Source of the DNA: Hyphodiscus hymeniophilus
Taxonomy: Eukaryota; Ascomycota; Leotiomycetes; Helotiales; Hyphodiscaceae
Assembly (NCBI GenBank): GCA_016508695.1
Contig: VNKQ01000010.1
Location: forward strand, 1,054,001 to 1,118,000
Direction of reading: 5' to 3'
DNA length: 64,000 nucleotides
In this document: piece after piece, positions 42,668-54,263 of the stretch
How positions within the stretch are numbered: position 1 is the stretch's first letter
Layout: each line of letters begins with the position of its first letter
Notes under the pieces: generated by a model
Told to the model about the DNA's origin: nothing
Seen by the model: the letters and a program-made list of their open reading frames with translations, nothing else
The model's database searches: none
Program-made: the position numbers and the translations under genes

Positions 42668-45466
42668 TCTGGGGATTGTTGACTTGGTTATATCAATGGG
42701 CGCAATCACGGTTGCGAAGGTAAATAATTTGAGACGAAATTTACTATATCATGCCTTAGACATAAGGCAGCCTGGTCGGGAAGGCTGAACTACCTGAAAC
42801 TTTTTAAGGTGATTCCAGCAATTGAGAAGAGCAAACCCAACACATTCGCTAACACAAACTTTTTACTACTTCCTTTGATTCGCACGAATTCCATCTCTCA
42901 AACTGGTTGAAAGTTTTAGGGCCACAAGAAAGCTCTTGCACAAAACACAGTCCCATTTGTTTACAGGAGGGAGCGTGGACGAATCGAGAAGTCGAGATCA
43001 CGTTCTTTGGCTTCCAGAAAGCTTCAATCCCTCCCCTTTGTTTCCCAATACCTAGCAAGATATATTCCTTCTTGTTTTGTCCAGCTATGTGCACAGTTGA
43101 GTGGCTGCTCGCTCAGCCTTAAATCTGTCCCCCAACAGCGGTAAGAAGTTCAACATATCCTCCTCATTCGTCCCAACCTTTCCCCAGAGAAATACCCGAT
43201 ACAAGGGCTCACATACAGCATCCTTATCGATAGCTGAACGTCATATGCCCCTCGAAATTCCCAAAGCAGCAACCGAATTTTTCGATATTTCATACCGCGC
43301 GGCTACCCGCAGGCTTGGAAGCCAACAACTCCCTCAATATCGCGGGTAGCAGGGTAAACACATCATTTTTGAAGATTCAATAGTCGCGAACGTCCTGATC
43401 TGAAGATCGTGTATTATGATCATGGGCTTGTGGACCATCCTGAAATCCAGTCGGTTCCATCAGTGGCAGTAGATCAGTCACATGAAAGATAATCTCACTC
43501 GTGCTCCTGGAGCTTGAGCCGAGACAGGTGGACACTTTGAGACCATAGCGATGCGTTTTGGCTGATGGGGATCTTGCAACTTTGCATCGTGACTTTGCGC
43601 TTTTCGGGCTAAAGGGTCCTCCGTAGGATGAGTAGGCTCAGCCGCGTTTCAAGGGGGGCATCCAAGGAAATTGTTGGTTGGTTGAAACATTGAAGTGGAT
43701 GCTTCTCCCAAACGCGACCATGTCGCATCGGCGTGTGAATCCCAGTTCTTCAGGAGGCGTGGGACTGTGAGAGCAAATGACCCGCAGAACCAGTCAGGCA
43801 AGCAGGAGCAGCTGCTCTTGCGACTGGCTACAACCTGCTCCTTATTCAGTCAGATGCTGGTGGGTGCAAAGAAATGAACTCACCGTCCATCTCTTTCAGG
43901 TCAAGTTTGCCCCCGTAAGCTTATCGATTAGGATGAGCTGAGGAAAGAGTCACGAAGTTAGTGAACTTCCTTTTCCCCATGAGCCCCTAATAGCCCCTAT
44001 TACTTTTGCCACCGTCAAGTAATCGAAAATTCATCTTCAACTGAGGATCCGGAAACAGAGAGCTACTGATTGCCTATCAATTTGAAGAATTTCCGACTAT
44101 GGTTGCAATATTTGCGTTTTATATAGATTAATTTGGAGGCCGTGAGTGTGTCAGTGAAACGGTCCCCAATATGCAGGTAAGTAATTACAGTAGAGAGCTA
44201 ATCAAATCCGCACAAGAAAGCGTGACACATGGATAAGCATTTATTGAATCCAGGGATCCCACCAGTCCCGCAGATCTTCCACCGTCAGATTCAACTGTTA
44301 CTGCACTCGAAACCCAACCGGGCGGAATCCCATCGTGCCTCCTGTCCAGGTGTCTGGCCCTGTCTGGACAAATCCAGACAGGCGAGGCTTCGATTGATTT
44401 GACGAATTGCATGAGATGAGAGCGAATAGTTCACTCAGCAGCAGTGCATGCCTCCAAACCATTGAAAAGCCGATGGTTGATTTATCCGGGGATGTTCTCA
44501 ATGTTCACGGTGATTGGAAAAGAGGCTTATTCGAAGAGGTTCATGGCGATATTATCAGTCCCAGTCTGGATAGACTTGAAGATTGCCAGTATCATACTTG
44601 GCCCCTCGTACCCGTCCCACGAAGTTCAGGACTTCGAAAGGGGATATCGCACCGGTGTTATATAGATGAGCATGTCCTTAATCCTAACGACTACACTCAA
44701 AACAAGAGGTCTGAGCACCAGAAGGGTCCTCCCTGCTAGGATATATCGGACGCATATGCACAAGCATTTATTTGCCCAGCCTGTTGCAGCTATCCTGTAG
44801 ACATTTGGACGAACCTTCTGCTTAGCAGTTGAAGAGATCTCTGTATTTTCCTGTCTTAACCAGCTGCCTGGACCAGCTTGCCTCTTTTTACAAGTACGAA
44901 CAGCTGCGTCCGTATATCTGTTGACTTGCCCATTTTCCCCATTCGATTGGTCAACAGGCTTCTGACTCCTCACAATTCGTGCTCCCATACCAAACCCCCG
45001 CTGTCGCGCTAGGAGCATTGACTTTCCTACTGGGGATTGAAGTATTGCCTCATGAAACACACCAAAACCTCGAGCCTCGATTGATAAAACCGTCACCGCC
45101 ACGGACCCAAGCCCATTTACGATCCTCAACCCCTCGTGCTTCGCCATTTTATCTCTCTTGTCCTAAGAATTTGCGGTTTGTTGCGAACATACCTCGTTGC
45201 CGCCGCCCGCATTTCTCAGCAGCCCACCACGGAACGAAAACACTCTTTCGTCGAGGAGCCAACAACAGTTAAATCTGATCTGGTGGCACAGAATACGAGT
45301 CTCTACCCAAGAGGAAGCAATACACAGACGCACAGAGCCGAAACGAAACGAAATAAGCAGGAAGTACAAGTTTTCTACTGGGGGAGAGGCTGCAAAAGTA
45401 TATCTCCGAAGCGAATCGAGCTTGAAGACCCAGCTCCCTCGCGCCAACACATTTACTACAGCGAAC
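42668..45466. other. 2.8-kb gene-poor region
   Basis: Divergent upstream region of RPC19 and the 45467 gene. Short frames in several phases, the longest being 44626-45147 on the minus strand, have no signature or splice support. The segment just upstream of 45467 (about 45270-45460) is A/C-rich and leader-like. Confidence 0.5.
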
Positions 45467-46861
45467 ATGAGTACGGCCGTCGCGATGGCACCGTCGCCAG
45501 CACCTCACGACAGATCTTCCTATATTGATATTGGCCCTTCAACATCTTCACATTCGCCTCCAGCACAACGAACGTCTGCTTCGGCGACTCCGAACCTTAC
45601 TGGGCAGAAAGCTGGAAGTGGAAGCCCAAAATCTACACAGGCAGGAAAGGGTTCACCAAACTCGTATGTTCTGATATGCTAATCAATTGCATTATTGAGA
45701 GTCATTGGACTAACGTACATCATATCCAGAAACCGTACTGGCGTCCCGCCCAAGATAATCGTGAAAAAGGAGCCTCCCTCGTCTCCAGAGCTCCCAACGT
45801 CCCGGCATAGACCGCGCAAACTGGATCTTTCCAAGAACATATCTGGCGCGAACCTGGGAACTTCAAGACCATCAGCAGGCCAATTGACGTCGAGAGGGGA
45901 GAACGGATTGGGCATTCAAGATGTTGGATTAGCATGTCTCTCCCCAGGATTCGTCACACAAGACCCCGCGATGCGAGAACAATTGCAACGAAGCATTTCA
46001 GTGCGCGAACAGCAAAGACATATCATCGAGGCGAGATTACAACAAACGGCCAAACCCGGCGATGCGCCAATGGAGAGTGCAAAGGAGAGAGAACTAGGAG
46101 GATTCGGAGCCAAGACCCCTGGGACATCGAGAAGAAAGGCGCCCCCTGGATTGAGCATCGTCGCACCTTCACACGAGCAGTTCGCACACGAGAGAGTCAT
46201 ACAATCCGCTCCTTTGAACCAGACTTTTACAGGGCGACACCAACCACATCCTCTCACTCGCCATATCGCTAATCAACCCTCTAATCTCTCAAATACATCT
46301 CATATCCACCATGTACCTGCCCAACAAACGAGCAACAGACTACCGCCGATCACGGACGTCTTTGCATCAGAAGGTCTCGGAGCCCATCGTGAGACATCAG
46401 GACGCGCATCGTTCGGGTTTCAGAACTCTGGCTCAGCCTCCAATTCCTCCCATTCAAACTCAAGACCCGCATTCCCGTCTCCAGGCCACAACAATAACCA
46501 ACCTCCACATTCGGGACGACAGCGAGAGTACCGCTCAGCAGAGGAAGCCCAAGTTGAACTCGCAGGTGGAAGACCTGAACTCCTGCCCAAACTAGTCCAC
46601 TATGGCGGCCATCAACCTCCAACGCCTCCCTCGCCCTTGACCGGGAACATAATGAGAGCGGAAGCTACTCGGAGCGGAGGCGGCAGGAGACGAGCACGCG
46701 CGGAGTATGAAGAAGGCGGGAGCCCACCTCTTGGCAACGGGCCAGCGACCTCACGAAGAGGACCGTTCGGCGAAGGACGAGACAGCCCGAACAGCCAACG
46801 TGCCAAGAAGGAAGAGTTTATGCGTCTGTGCGACCGCGCTTGGGACCTTTTCCACTCTTGA
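45467..46861 (+). CDS. unknown disordered protein, Ser/Pro/Arg-rich (nuclear-like)
   Basis: Exon 1 begins MSTAVAMAPSPAPHDRSSYI. An intron (GTATGT..ATCCAG, about 45664-45730) joins KGSPNS to NRTGVPPKIIVKKEPPSSPE. Exon 2 continues with HRPRKLDLSKNISGANLG, then GLACLSPGFVTQDPAMREQL and QRSISVREQQRHIIEARLQQ, the one segment with helical, conserved-looking character. Pro/Ser/His-rich disorder follows, then a C-terminal helix, AKKEEFMRLCDRAWDLFHS. KKEPPSSPE resembles SUMO/phospho-regulated linker sequence in transcription regulators. About 455 residues. Function not recognised. A second ATG at residue 7 is possible. Confidence 0.75.
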
Positions 46862-48473
46862 TCTCATCCCTTGTACACGGCTACAGAGTTCGAAAATCGG
46901 CGTACTTGATATCTGTTTTGCTTTCGTCCAGTACACGATCCGCCGTCCTGTTACGAGGGCGGAGATCTTCTGTCGATAACAATTTTGCCTTGTTCTTAGG
47001 GAGGAAACGCATCTATCGTGTGTCAATGTGTTGGTTAGTAATGGCGTTAATAAAGTGGGCTGGTAAATGAAAGGGCATATCTGGAACGGGGACGAGGAGG
47101 CACGAGAGAAGGCGGCTGGATGGGTGGGATCTGGACTTTGACTTTGGGCTCTAATTCTTGTTTCGGGCTTGCTGGTCTCGCATAAGGAGAGAGAGGGAAA
47201 AATATTCTCGTCTGCTTTACGTACATGCTTGAGGAGGGGTTGATGAAAGGCGTTCTACTAGGGTATGGAGTCCAGGCGTCTTGTAACCTAGGACTTGGGG
47301 GTCGACTTTTATCACAATTCACTTCTTGCTTCTGCTTTCCGTTCCTCTCCTCGTCCTCTAGCTTTCAGCTTTTAAGAACAGTGGAATCCAAACCACCTCA
47401 ACATGGAGAGCCTATGCAAGGCCACCACCAGTTTATCTGAGCTGATAATGGTCTGCTGCCGTCTTGGATTCTCCTAGATCCTTTAAGATCCGCGCCTCCA
47501 CTATCTTTTCTAACCCAGCCAACAAACAGCCCATGATACTCAATCGAGCTCAGCTCAGCTTATTCAACTCTCCCAATCAACAAGCCTTGCTCTCCCAGAA
47601 CTTCTCTCTCCCAGTAACGCAACTAACTCTCAACACACACCTACCCCCACTTTCCTACCCCAGCATTCCCCCTCGTCCCCGCCCCCGCAATGGGTTGGGA
47701 CCTTTCCCTTGCTTGTTGTGAAGGAGAGAGATTCATAAGCCACTGCCACTGCCTCGGGTAAGGGAAAGGGTGTGAGGCAGTTCCGTGATTTCCCTTCGAT
47801 TGAAAGACTCGTCTACTGTTAGAGGGTAGCTGTGGGAGTTCCACACGGGGAAAAAAGGTCATGTGCGCGGGGGATCAGGTTTAAGATCTTTTTTGATTTC
47901 TCGGGCCCTATCAACATCATCGCCGCTCTATCCTGACCCCGTCGGGCCATGCTTCACTATCTACAGCAGCCTCTCCTCCCTTCATCTTCGGCCCTTGTCC
48001 TCTCCCTCCACCCTTCGAACTGCTAGTCCCCTCATGCAGGAAAGAAATAGAAAATGCTCTCTGATCGCTGGGGTAGACCAAGCTGAAAGAACACCCGCAC
48101 ACGGTCTGGTCATTGATGGACCAGACGAGTCGCAACGCTGAAAGTGCAAGAAGCGATCGTCGTAATATGTATCGGCCGTCCAGTGAGCATGATGTATGAA
48201 CTCATGGTTTGTCCCATCCCATTGGCACCCGCCAGCCATAACGCCAAACACCGTGAATCGCCGTCATCCGTGTTCATCCCAAGTATACCATTAACGTAAT
48301 TTTATGTCCTCAGAAAATACTCAAACCCGCAAGAAGCACAACTGAAATCGCTGGAGGCCCGGAACACGTGTTTAATCTCACACGGCTGGGTCGCTGTGAT
48401 GAAAGACGCTTCTTCAACCAGACGATTGAACATTTTCCGAGTGTGTTTGAGTCCGGCTTCCAGCCATAAAAGT
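46862..48473. other. intergenic region between convergent genes
   Basis: About 1.6 kb, partly C/T-rich (47330-47700). Several short frames, none with a signature. The minus-strand frame that extends past the kinase stop to 48310 is an artefact of an unspliced intron. Confidence 0.5.
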
Positions 48474-50079
48474 CAGAAACCTTCTTCGCCGGCTTTGCAG
48501 AGTTTGATCTCGCGGCCCCATTCTGATTTGAGGACTTGAGTTGCGGTGATTCGGCGGCCAGGGTTGGGGTCGAGAATGGAATATATGACATTGCGGCAGC
48601 GGGCCTGGTAGGTGTTAGTTGTGCACTTGATTTTTTGGCAGTGGAAGTGAAACTTACGCGGTGAAGAGACTCTATGGGTGCATAGCCCTCTTCGTCTCGC
48701 CGGCCCTCGAGATAGCGTTCGTAGAACTCATCGTCTTCTTTCTTTGCTACCCGCCAGAGATGTCTTCCCGTACGCATCGCCATGTAAATCACACCCGTAG
48801 CCCAGACGTCGACGGCTCGAGCATCGAATTCCTTGTCGACATACTCTTCCGGGGCAATGTAAGGAGCCGACCCACAGAGTCCAGACACCATATGAGTTTC
48901 CTTCTCCCATGCCATGCGGAAGCACTCGCCATTCCCGAAGTCAGTGATTTTTAGAGCGCCGTGGGTAGTGAGTAGGAGGTTCTCTGGCTTTAAATCTCGG
49001 TGGGCCACTCCCATCTCGTGCATGTATTCAACGCCTCGCATCATTTGCTTGAAATAGCAGTCTGCTTCAGCGACCTCGAGCTTGCCGGCTGAAAGGACGA
49101 GGGTGTAGAGATCTCCGCCAGCGCAGAATTCCATGACTTCACAATAGTCTCCTTTTGAATCTTGAAGGAGGTCAAGAGTGTGAATAACGTTCGGGTGTCG
49201 TAATGCTGAAGATATACAAAACTCTGAAGTGAGACGTTTGCTGTACTTTTTCTCATTCTCCTCTGGCCGTCTCCGGAATTCCTTGACCGCAAAAAGCTGT
49301 TCTCCTGTATCGATGCGCTTGTGTGATATCCTGACGATTCCAAAGGCTCCCCGGCCGACAATCTCATGGCATTTGCCATACTTCTCAACGAGCGATGCAG
49401 TGGCATTGGGACCCCCCTTCTTCTCGGTCGCCAAGGACTCTTTCTCTTTTTCTTTCTTCAGTTGGTCCACCCAGCTCGACATGAGTGACAGTTCCTGTCC
49501 GCCTTCATGTTCTCCGTTCTTCCTTCCACTCAGCATACCCCGCAACATATCCGACAGTTTTTCCTGCCTCTTGGCGCTCTTGAGATGGTGCTCATGTCCA
49601 CCTTGCCACTCCGTGTTGACAACATACCGCTCTCCCTTTTGGTCTTTCTTTGGTGCCGTGGCTGGTTTGTCGACCTTGTCTGCCTTGTCAACCCTTGCGG
49701 CTTTGTCCGTTGATGATGGTTTCCGGATGGGAGGATTGGGTTTTGTGGAGGTAGTTGTTGCAGCGAAGTCTTGCTTTGATGTCGAGGTTCCAGACGGGGG
49801 TTGTGAATTTATACTGGTGTCTGATCTCATCGCATCTTTCGTAGAGAACATTCGAGTGAGTCGCTTTGTCATTGAAGGCTTCTCTGCTACGCCGAGCTTC
49901 TGTGGCTCAAAAGGTGGCGCAGCGCTTCCATTCAAATTCTCGGTACTAGGGACTGCGAGAGTGCCATTCTGTGTAGTTGGCCGTGATTCTGGCGACCCGA
50001 TGACTGATGAGGTCTGTGATATGGAAGGAGAAGGATGTGCGGATGCGAGCGAGTCTCGCGGGGCCGACACAGTGGCCAT
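48474..50079 (-). CDS. Ser/Thr protein kinase, HAL4/SAT4 (NPR/HAL5) family
   Basis: The fungal HAL4/HAL5/NPR kinases stabilise plasma-membrane K+ and nutrient transporters. The N-terminal 220 residues are Ser/Thr/Lys-rich and include a DKADKVDK repeat. The kinase domain begins near residue 238: GRGAFGIVRISHK (glycine loop), LFAVKEFRRR (ATP Lys), VAHRDLKPENLLL (catalytic loop), ITDFGNGECFRMAW (DFG) and SGLCGSAPYIAPEEYVDKEF (activation segment to APE), typical of the family. An intron (GTAAGT..TACCAG, about 48600-48658) joins ESLHR to ARCRNVIYSILDPNPGRRIT and QVLKSEWGREIKLCKAGEEG. TGA at 48474-48476. About 515 residues. Substrates are inferred only from family. Confidence 0.92.
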
Positions 50080-50524
50080 GATCGTGAGCCTGCGAGATGC
50101 TGTGTCGATGTTGTGCTGTGGATGCGATGTGATGTCGGTGATGTACAGGGTTTGTACGGAATGGATTGGAGAAGAAACGCCGCCTCAGCGGTGGGCGCAA
50201 TGCCCTCTGTTTCCTGGGACGCTGGGGACGCAGGCAAAGGTTGCGCGCACTTCGGTGTCGTGGGTTGTTGTTGAAGGAGGGAGGTTTCTTGGTGTTTATG
50301 AGAGTTGGTTTGTGTGAGTGTCTGTGTAAATGTCTATGTCTGAGTTCTGGTGTCTGCAAGTCAGGAGAAAGAGCCGAAGGCGTGAATAATAATGATAAAT
50401 CGGGTGGGCTGGTGGGGCAGCAATGATCTCCGAAGGAAGGCGACTGACTGCCAGACTGCATCCGCCATAAAATCGCTCATACATTTTCACATTTCCACCA
50501 TTTTCCCACATTTTGCGGTCAACA

Positions 50525-50582
50525 CGTCTGGTCTGGTCTGTCTGGTCTGTCTGGTCTGTCTGGTCTGTCTGGCTGGTCTGGT
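50525..50582. repeat. 9-bp minisatellite GGTCTGTCT
   Basis: Four perfect head-to-tail copies of GGTCTGTCT flanked by partial units (GTCTGGTCTG on the left, GGCTGGTCTGG on the right). It sits about 450 bp upstream of the kinase start codon, possibly in its promoter or 5' UTR. Confidence 0.75.
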
Positions 50583-51642
50583 GGGGTGGACAGAGAACGG
50601 CCGCATGCTTCTTTCTCACGTCGAAGTGGGCTGCAGCGTACAAGCACAGTACTCGTACCTCAGGTAATAGTAGCACGGTGGATGGATGGATGGAATTATT
50701 GTTGGTAAGCAGTTATTATTACGAGGGGAAGAGCCCGATTCTGTCACCTTTGGATACTGTATTTCTCAAGGCTTTTAAGAGTTTATATGTGTTAATAGGT
50801 TCAATGGGTTTAGACTTTATATATGTGCTGTTGAATGCTGTGTGATGATTTCATGTATATCTTGTATGTTAAGTATCTATCTTGTATCATGTATATCAAG
50901 CGTGGCGACGACTAAGAGGCAACTGAATTGAATAGGTCAGCAACGCACATCACTCTCGACAAGCCACACTCTCCTCGTGACGGGACCCGATCCCATTCTC
51001 CTCCCCGAAGCAGATCGGGTAATTCCCATTGTCTCCATCTGGTGCTCTATTGATGAGAACTCGGTTTGAATATAAATATGCGGCATAAGATATCTGGAGG
51101 AGGATGTCATAAACTCTGTGAGCCTGTGCTACCAACGGATTCAGGGGCAAACCCTCAGCCGGGGCATATTCTTGGCGGTGAAGTCTTTCCCTTGCGGCAT
51201 CTGTGCTATGTATGCGGTGCTTCGCAAGGACATCCTCTCTGATTTATGTACATATAATGACAATTATAAGTAGATACCTAAACATTGATTATATAACTCT
51301 GAAGCTACATTTACGTCCATCAACATACATACTTACTTACACCGATTACAATAATCGCACTTACCTATAGCCCCTCGGAACGGGTAATTAATTCATTATT
51401 TGCTGTAGCCAAGCATCTCAGCCCTACCCTATCTATCCCCATCCGCATTCGCGTCTCTCCCGTCAGCTCTACAAAGTCTTGTTCTCTTCTTGAGTCCGTC
51501 GATGACGTCAATAATCAGTGACCCGACGCGAACCCTTCCCTCTCTCTGTCTCTCCCTGCACGTGCAGATCACACAATGACGGCTCCCATGTTTCAAGTCA
51601 GGTTTTTTCATCTTTCCACTTAGGTGAGACCTCTCATATGCG

Positions 51643-51646
<4 letters not shown>

Positions 51647-51673
<27 letters not shown>
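51647..51673. repeat. (AT)13 dinucleotide tract
   Basis: A perfect alternating AT run of 27 bases. No gene nearby. Confidence 0.85.
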
Positions 51674-52180
51674 AATTACAGAATATCTGCAAATTACAGC
51701 ATAAGTGCATACAATCATTGGCGTGATCAAGCCTCAACACCGCCCTTCTGCACTCGTTCCCGGAGGCAGACCCCTCGGTCTCCGCCAGCACATTTTACAT
51801 GATACTGTAGTCTCCTCTACCCAGGCCAAGATCATCTACCTATCCGCCGTTGGGACGTTCCAATTTTCAATGCAGACAGACAATTGGCCGGCTGAATGCC
51901 GTTTGAGCGGATATGCGAGCCTGCCCGTCCTAGCTGTAAAACTCTGCAGACTGGTGGTTGTTATATTACTTGATCGAAATACATGGACGGCTGGTCTCCG
52001 TTACCGCGGGCTTGGAACGGTCTCGAAGCTCTTCCCGCTGGGGAGAGGAGACTAGAGAGGGGAGGTAGCTGAGCTTATATTACTTACTGTATCTATTGAA
52101 CGAACACCGACTCCGATGCGAGACGTTCGATGCGGAATTCGAATTTAAATTTACGAGCATTTCTTTATATCATCAATATG

Positions 52181-52207
52181 TAGGTATTTTAGGTATTTTA
52201 GGTATTT
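52181..52207. repeat. 10-bp tandem repeat TAGGTATTTT
   Basis: Nearly three copies of TAGGTATTTT in an A/T-rich stretch. Confidence 0.75.
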
Positions 52208-52479
52208 ACAATCTGACCCTCTCTCCTCAGCCAGTAGCCCCGGCACCATAGACAGCACCGGAAATCTGAGCAGCGAGCACAAGATTAAGGCTCTACTTCC
52301 TACTGGAACTCACTGATAATGCAAGTGCAGCGGTTCGCTGCAGTACGACCTGATGAGGCACTTTCTCTCAAACCCCGATGCGGGCGTGATGGTGTGACAA
52401 CAACTACTGTAACACGACGTTGGCAGAGTCCACGACCGGGGCCGGCTCAAGGATAAAAGGCTTCTATGTGTACCACCGT

Positions 52480-52503
52480 GGCTACACTGGCTACACTGGC
52501 TAC
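52480..52503. repeat. 10-bp tandem repeat GGCTACACTG
   Basis: Two full copies plus GGCTAC of a third. Confidence 0.7.
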
Positions 52504-52755
52504 TCGAGTACGGAGGGGAGGGATATTGCTCCTGCTAGCACGGGACGGAAGACGGGCTGGGGATTGGGTGTTTTCCCTCGGCATGTGAAATGGTTTCCGG
52601 CTATGAGGGGAGGAAGGGAAGCTTTTCTGATATCTGACAACGAGTATGTATCGGAATTACACTGCTGAGAGATTCGCCGGTAGATGGTCGTTCTATGAGG
52701 GATTTGTTGCGAGGTGGATGGATGGAATCATGGATGGATGCTGAGCTGGCTCACC

Positions 52756-52805
52756 CTCACCTCACCTCACCTCACCTCACCTCACCTCACCTCACCTCAC
52801 CTCAC
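52756..52805. repeat. (CTCAC)10 pentamer array
   Basis: Ten perfect CTCAC units followed by degenerate CTCTC/CTCAC units to about 52825. Not the fungal telomere repeat (TTAGGG). The minus strand is GTGAG, strongly strand-asymmetric in G and C. Confidence 0.85.
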
Positions 52806-54263
52806 CTCTCCTCACCTCTCCTCTCGCTTAATTCCTGCCCCCCTTAACCCCCCCCTTTTTCGGATCTTCCTCAAGGGGACTATGCTCCTTCGCACAAGCA
52901 AGCAAGTAAGTGCAGTGACTTGAATCAGCATTCGCTACCCTTATCACATTGGCAAGTGCAGAGTCGGAGATGGATGTTCCGCTTGTCTCTCTTCGGGATT
53001 ATCTTCACCAGCGCTTTGTGACCTCGCGATTCATCCGGCCCGAGCCCTCTTGCTGCAACGCAGTCCACTCGACGCAGCAGTGCAACATCTCTGAAGCCAA
53101 AGATCTTTGGAAAGTTCAAGTATAGTTTATGCTACGCTCGGCAGTCACAAATGCTTACATCTATTCCGTCTAGTGACCATACGGTACTCAACACCCAACT
53201 CTTACAAGAAACAGCGGAGCAAAGACGAGACAGCTTATCAAGGTCCTGTCTCTTCAACACAGTACGACTCGTTCTGAAATCATCCAGGAAGGAGCTTTAG
53301 TTGAAACATATGAGATGAGTATACCAACTCAACCCTATCCTTCCCCTCATCCCCTCTCCCCCAAGACGCGGAAGGAATGAGCGTCACGTATATGATCCTA
53401 CCCTGACTAAAGCCCGCTCTATCCAAGCTCAGCAGCACCCCACAAGCCCATGAGCCCTCGAGCTCGACAGATCCTAAGATCCAAGCTTGGATTCCAAGCC
53501 ATTGAAGCTAAATGCTCTCCACAATCCATCGACGAATCAGGAGGTCCCAGACCATCCCCTCGTCAAGCTGAGATTCGCGACACCGCTTGCTTGCTTCTCC
53601 TCCGCTGCTCTCCACGGCAGCCGGCCAGGCACTTCGTCAGAATGAGGTCTGAGGAAACCACGAATCTCTTTTCATCCAACATCGACGATCTTGAGAAACT
53701 CTGCACTCGCTCTGATGGTTGGGTCGTTGTACCTTAGTAAAGCAATTGATGGTTTTTGAGATGATACCTCAATCATTACTCCCAATACGCGCAGAAATAT
53801 GATCTTCAAGTCCCACAGGTGCGAAAAATGGTCACAGAGGCCAACTGTCATAACCTCGGGTGTCTTAAAGGGTATCTACTTGCATAGGCGTGACAGAACA
53901 GAAAACCAGGCTTACCCAAAAACGCGAGATGACGTGTATGTAGAGAACGAGGTTCTTTTTCATCAGCTATGAGTATTCTCAACATGATACAAGAATTCGA
54001 TTAATAACGCTTATCATTCATCGCTGTTCGAGGTTATCCAGTCCAACATCATAAAACCATACCCCATCCCACAAATAGCAAATGTCCACCGAAAGCTCAA
54101 AGTTTCCATCCCAATGTACACCAAACCAGGTTAACCAAATCTACAACCCATCATTTCGTCGTCCGATTCGTAATAGCTATCCGCTCATCCCTATACCCAA
54201 GCCGAAGAAGAACAATGACGCCTTGGGCCTTATAAATCGTTTGTGAGGACTGAAGTGCTGACC

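Larger units (their letters stand above)
50080..54263. other. 4.2-kb gene-free, repeat-rich region
   Basis: No supported gene. The 5' flank of the kinase gene (50080-50700) is followed by several low-complexity arrays, listed separately: a 9-bp repeat at 50538, a TA tract at 51647, TAGGTATTTT copies at 52181, and CTCAC pentamers at 52756. A frame at 53450-53737 (plus) and others are under 100 codons and featureless. Confidence 0.5.

Noticed and set aside
44626..45147. 173-codon minus-strand frame
   Set aside because: No family resemblance, mixed composition typical of non-coding translation, no promoter or splice evidence.
52756..52825. Telomere-like array
   Set aside because: The unit is CTCAC, not TTAGGG/CCCTAA, and the array is internal.
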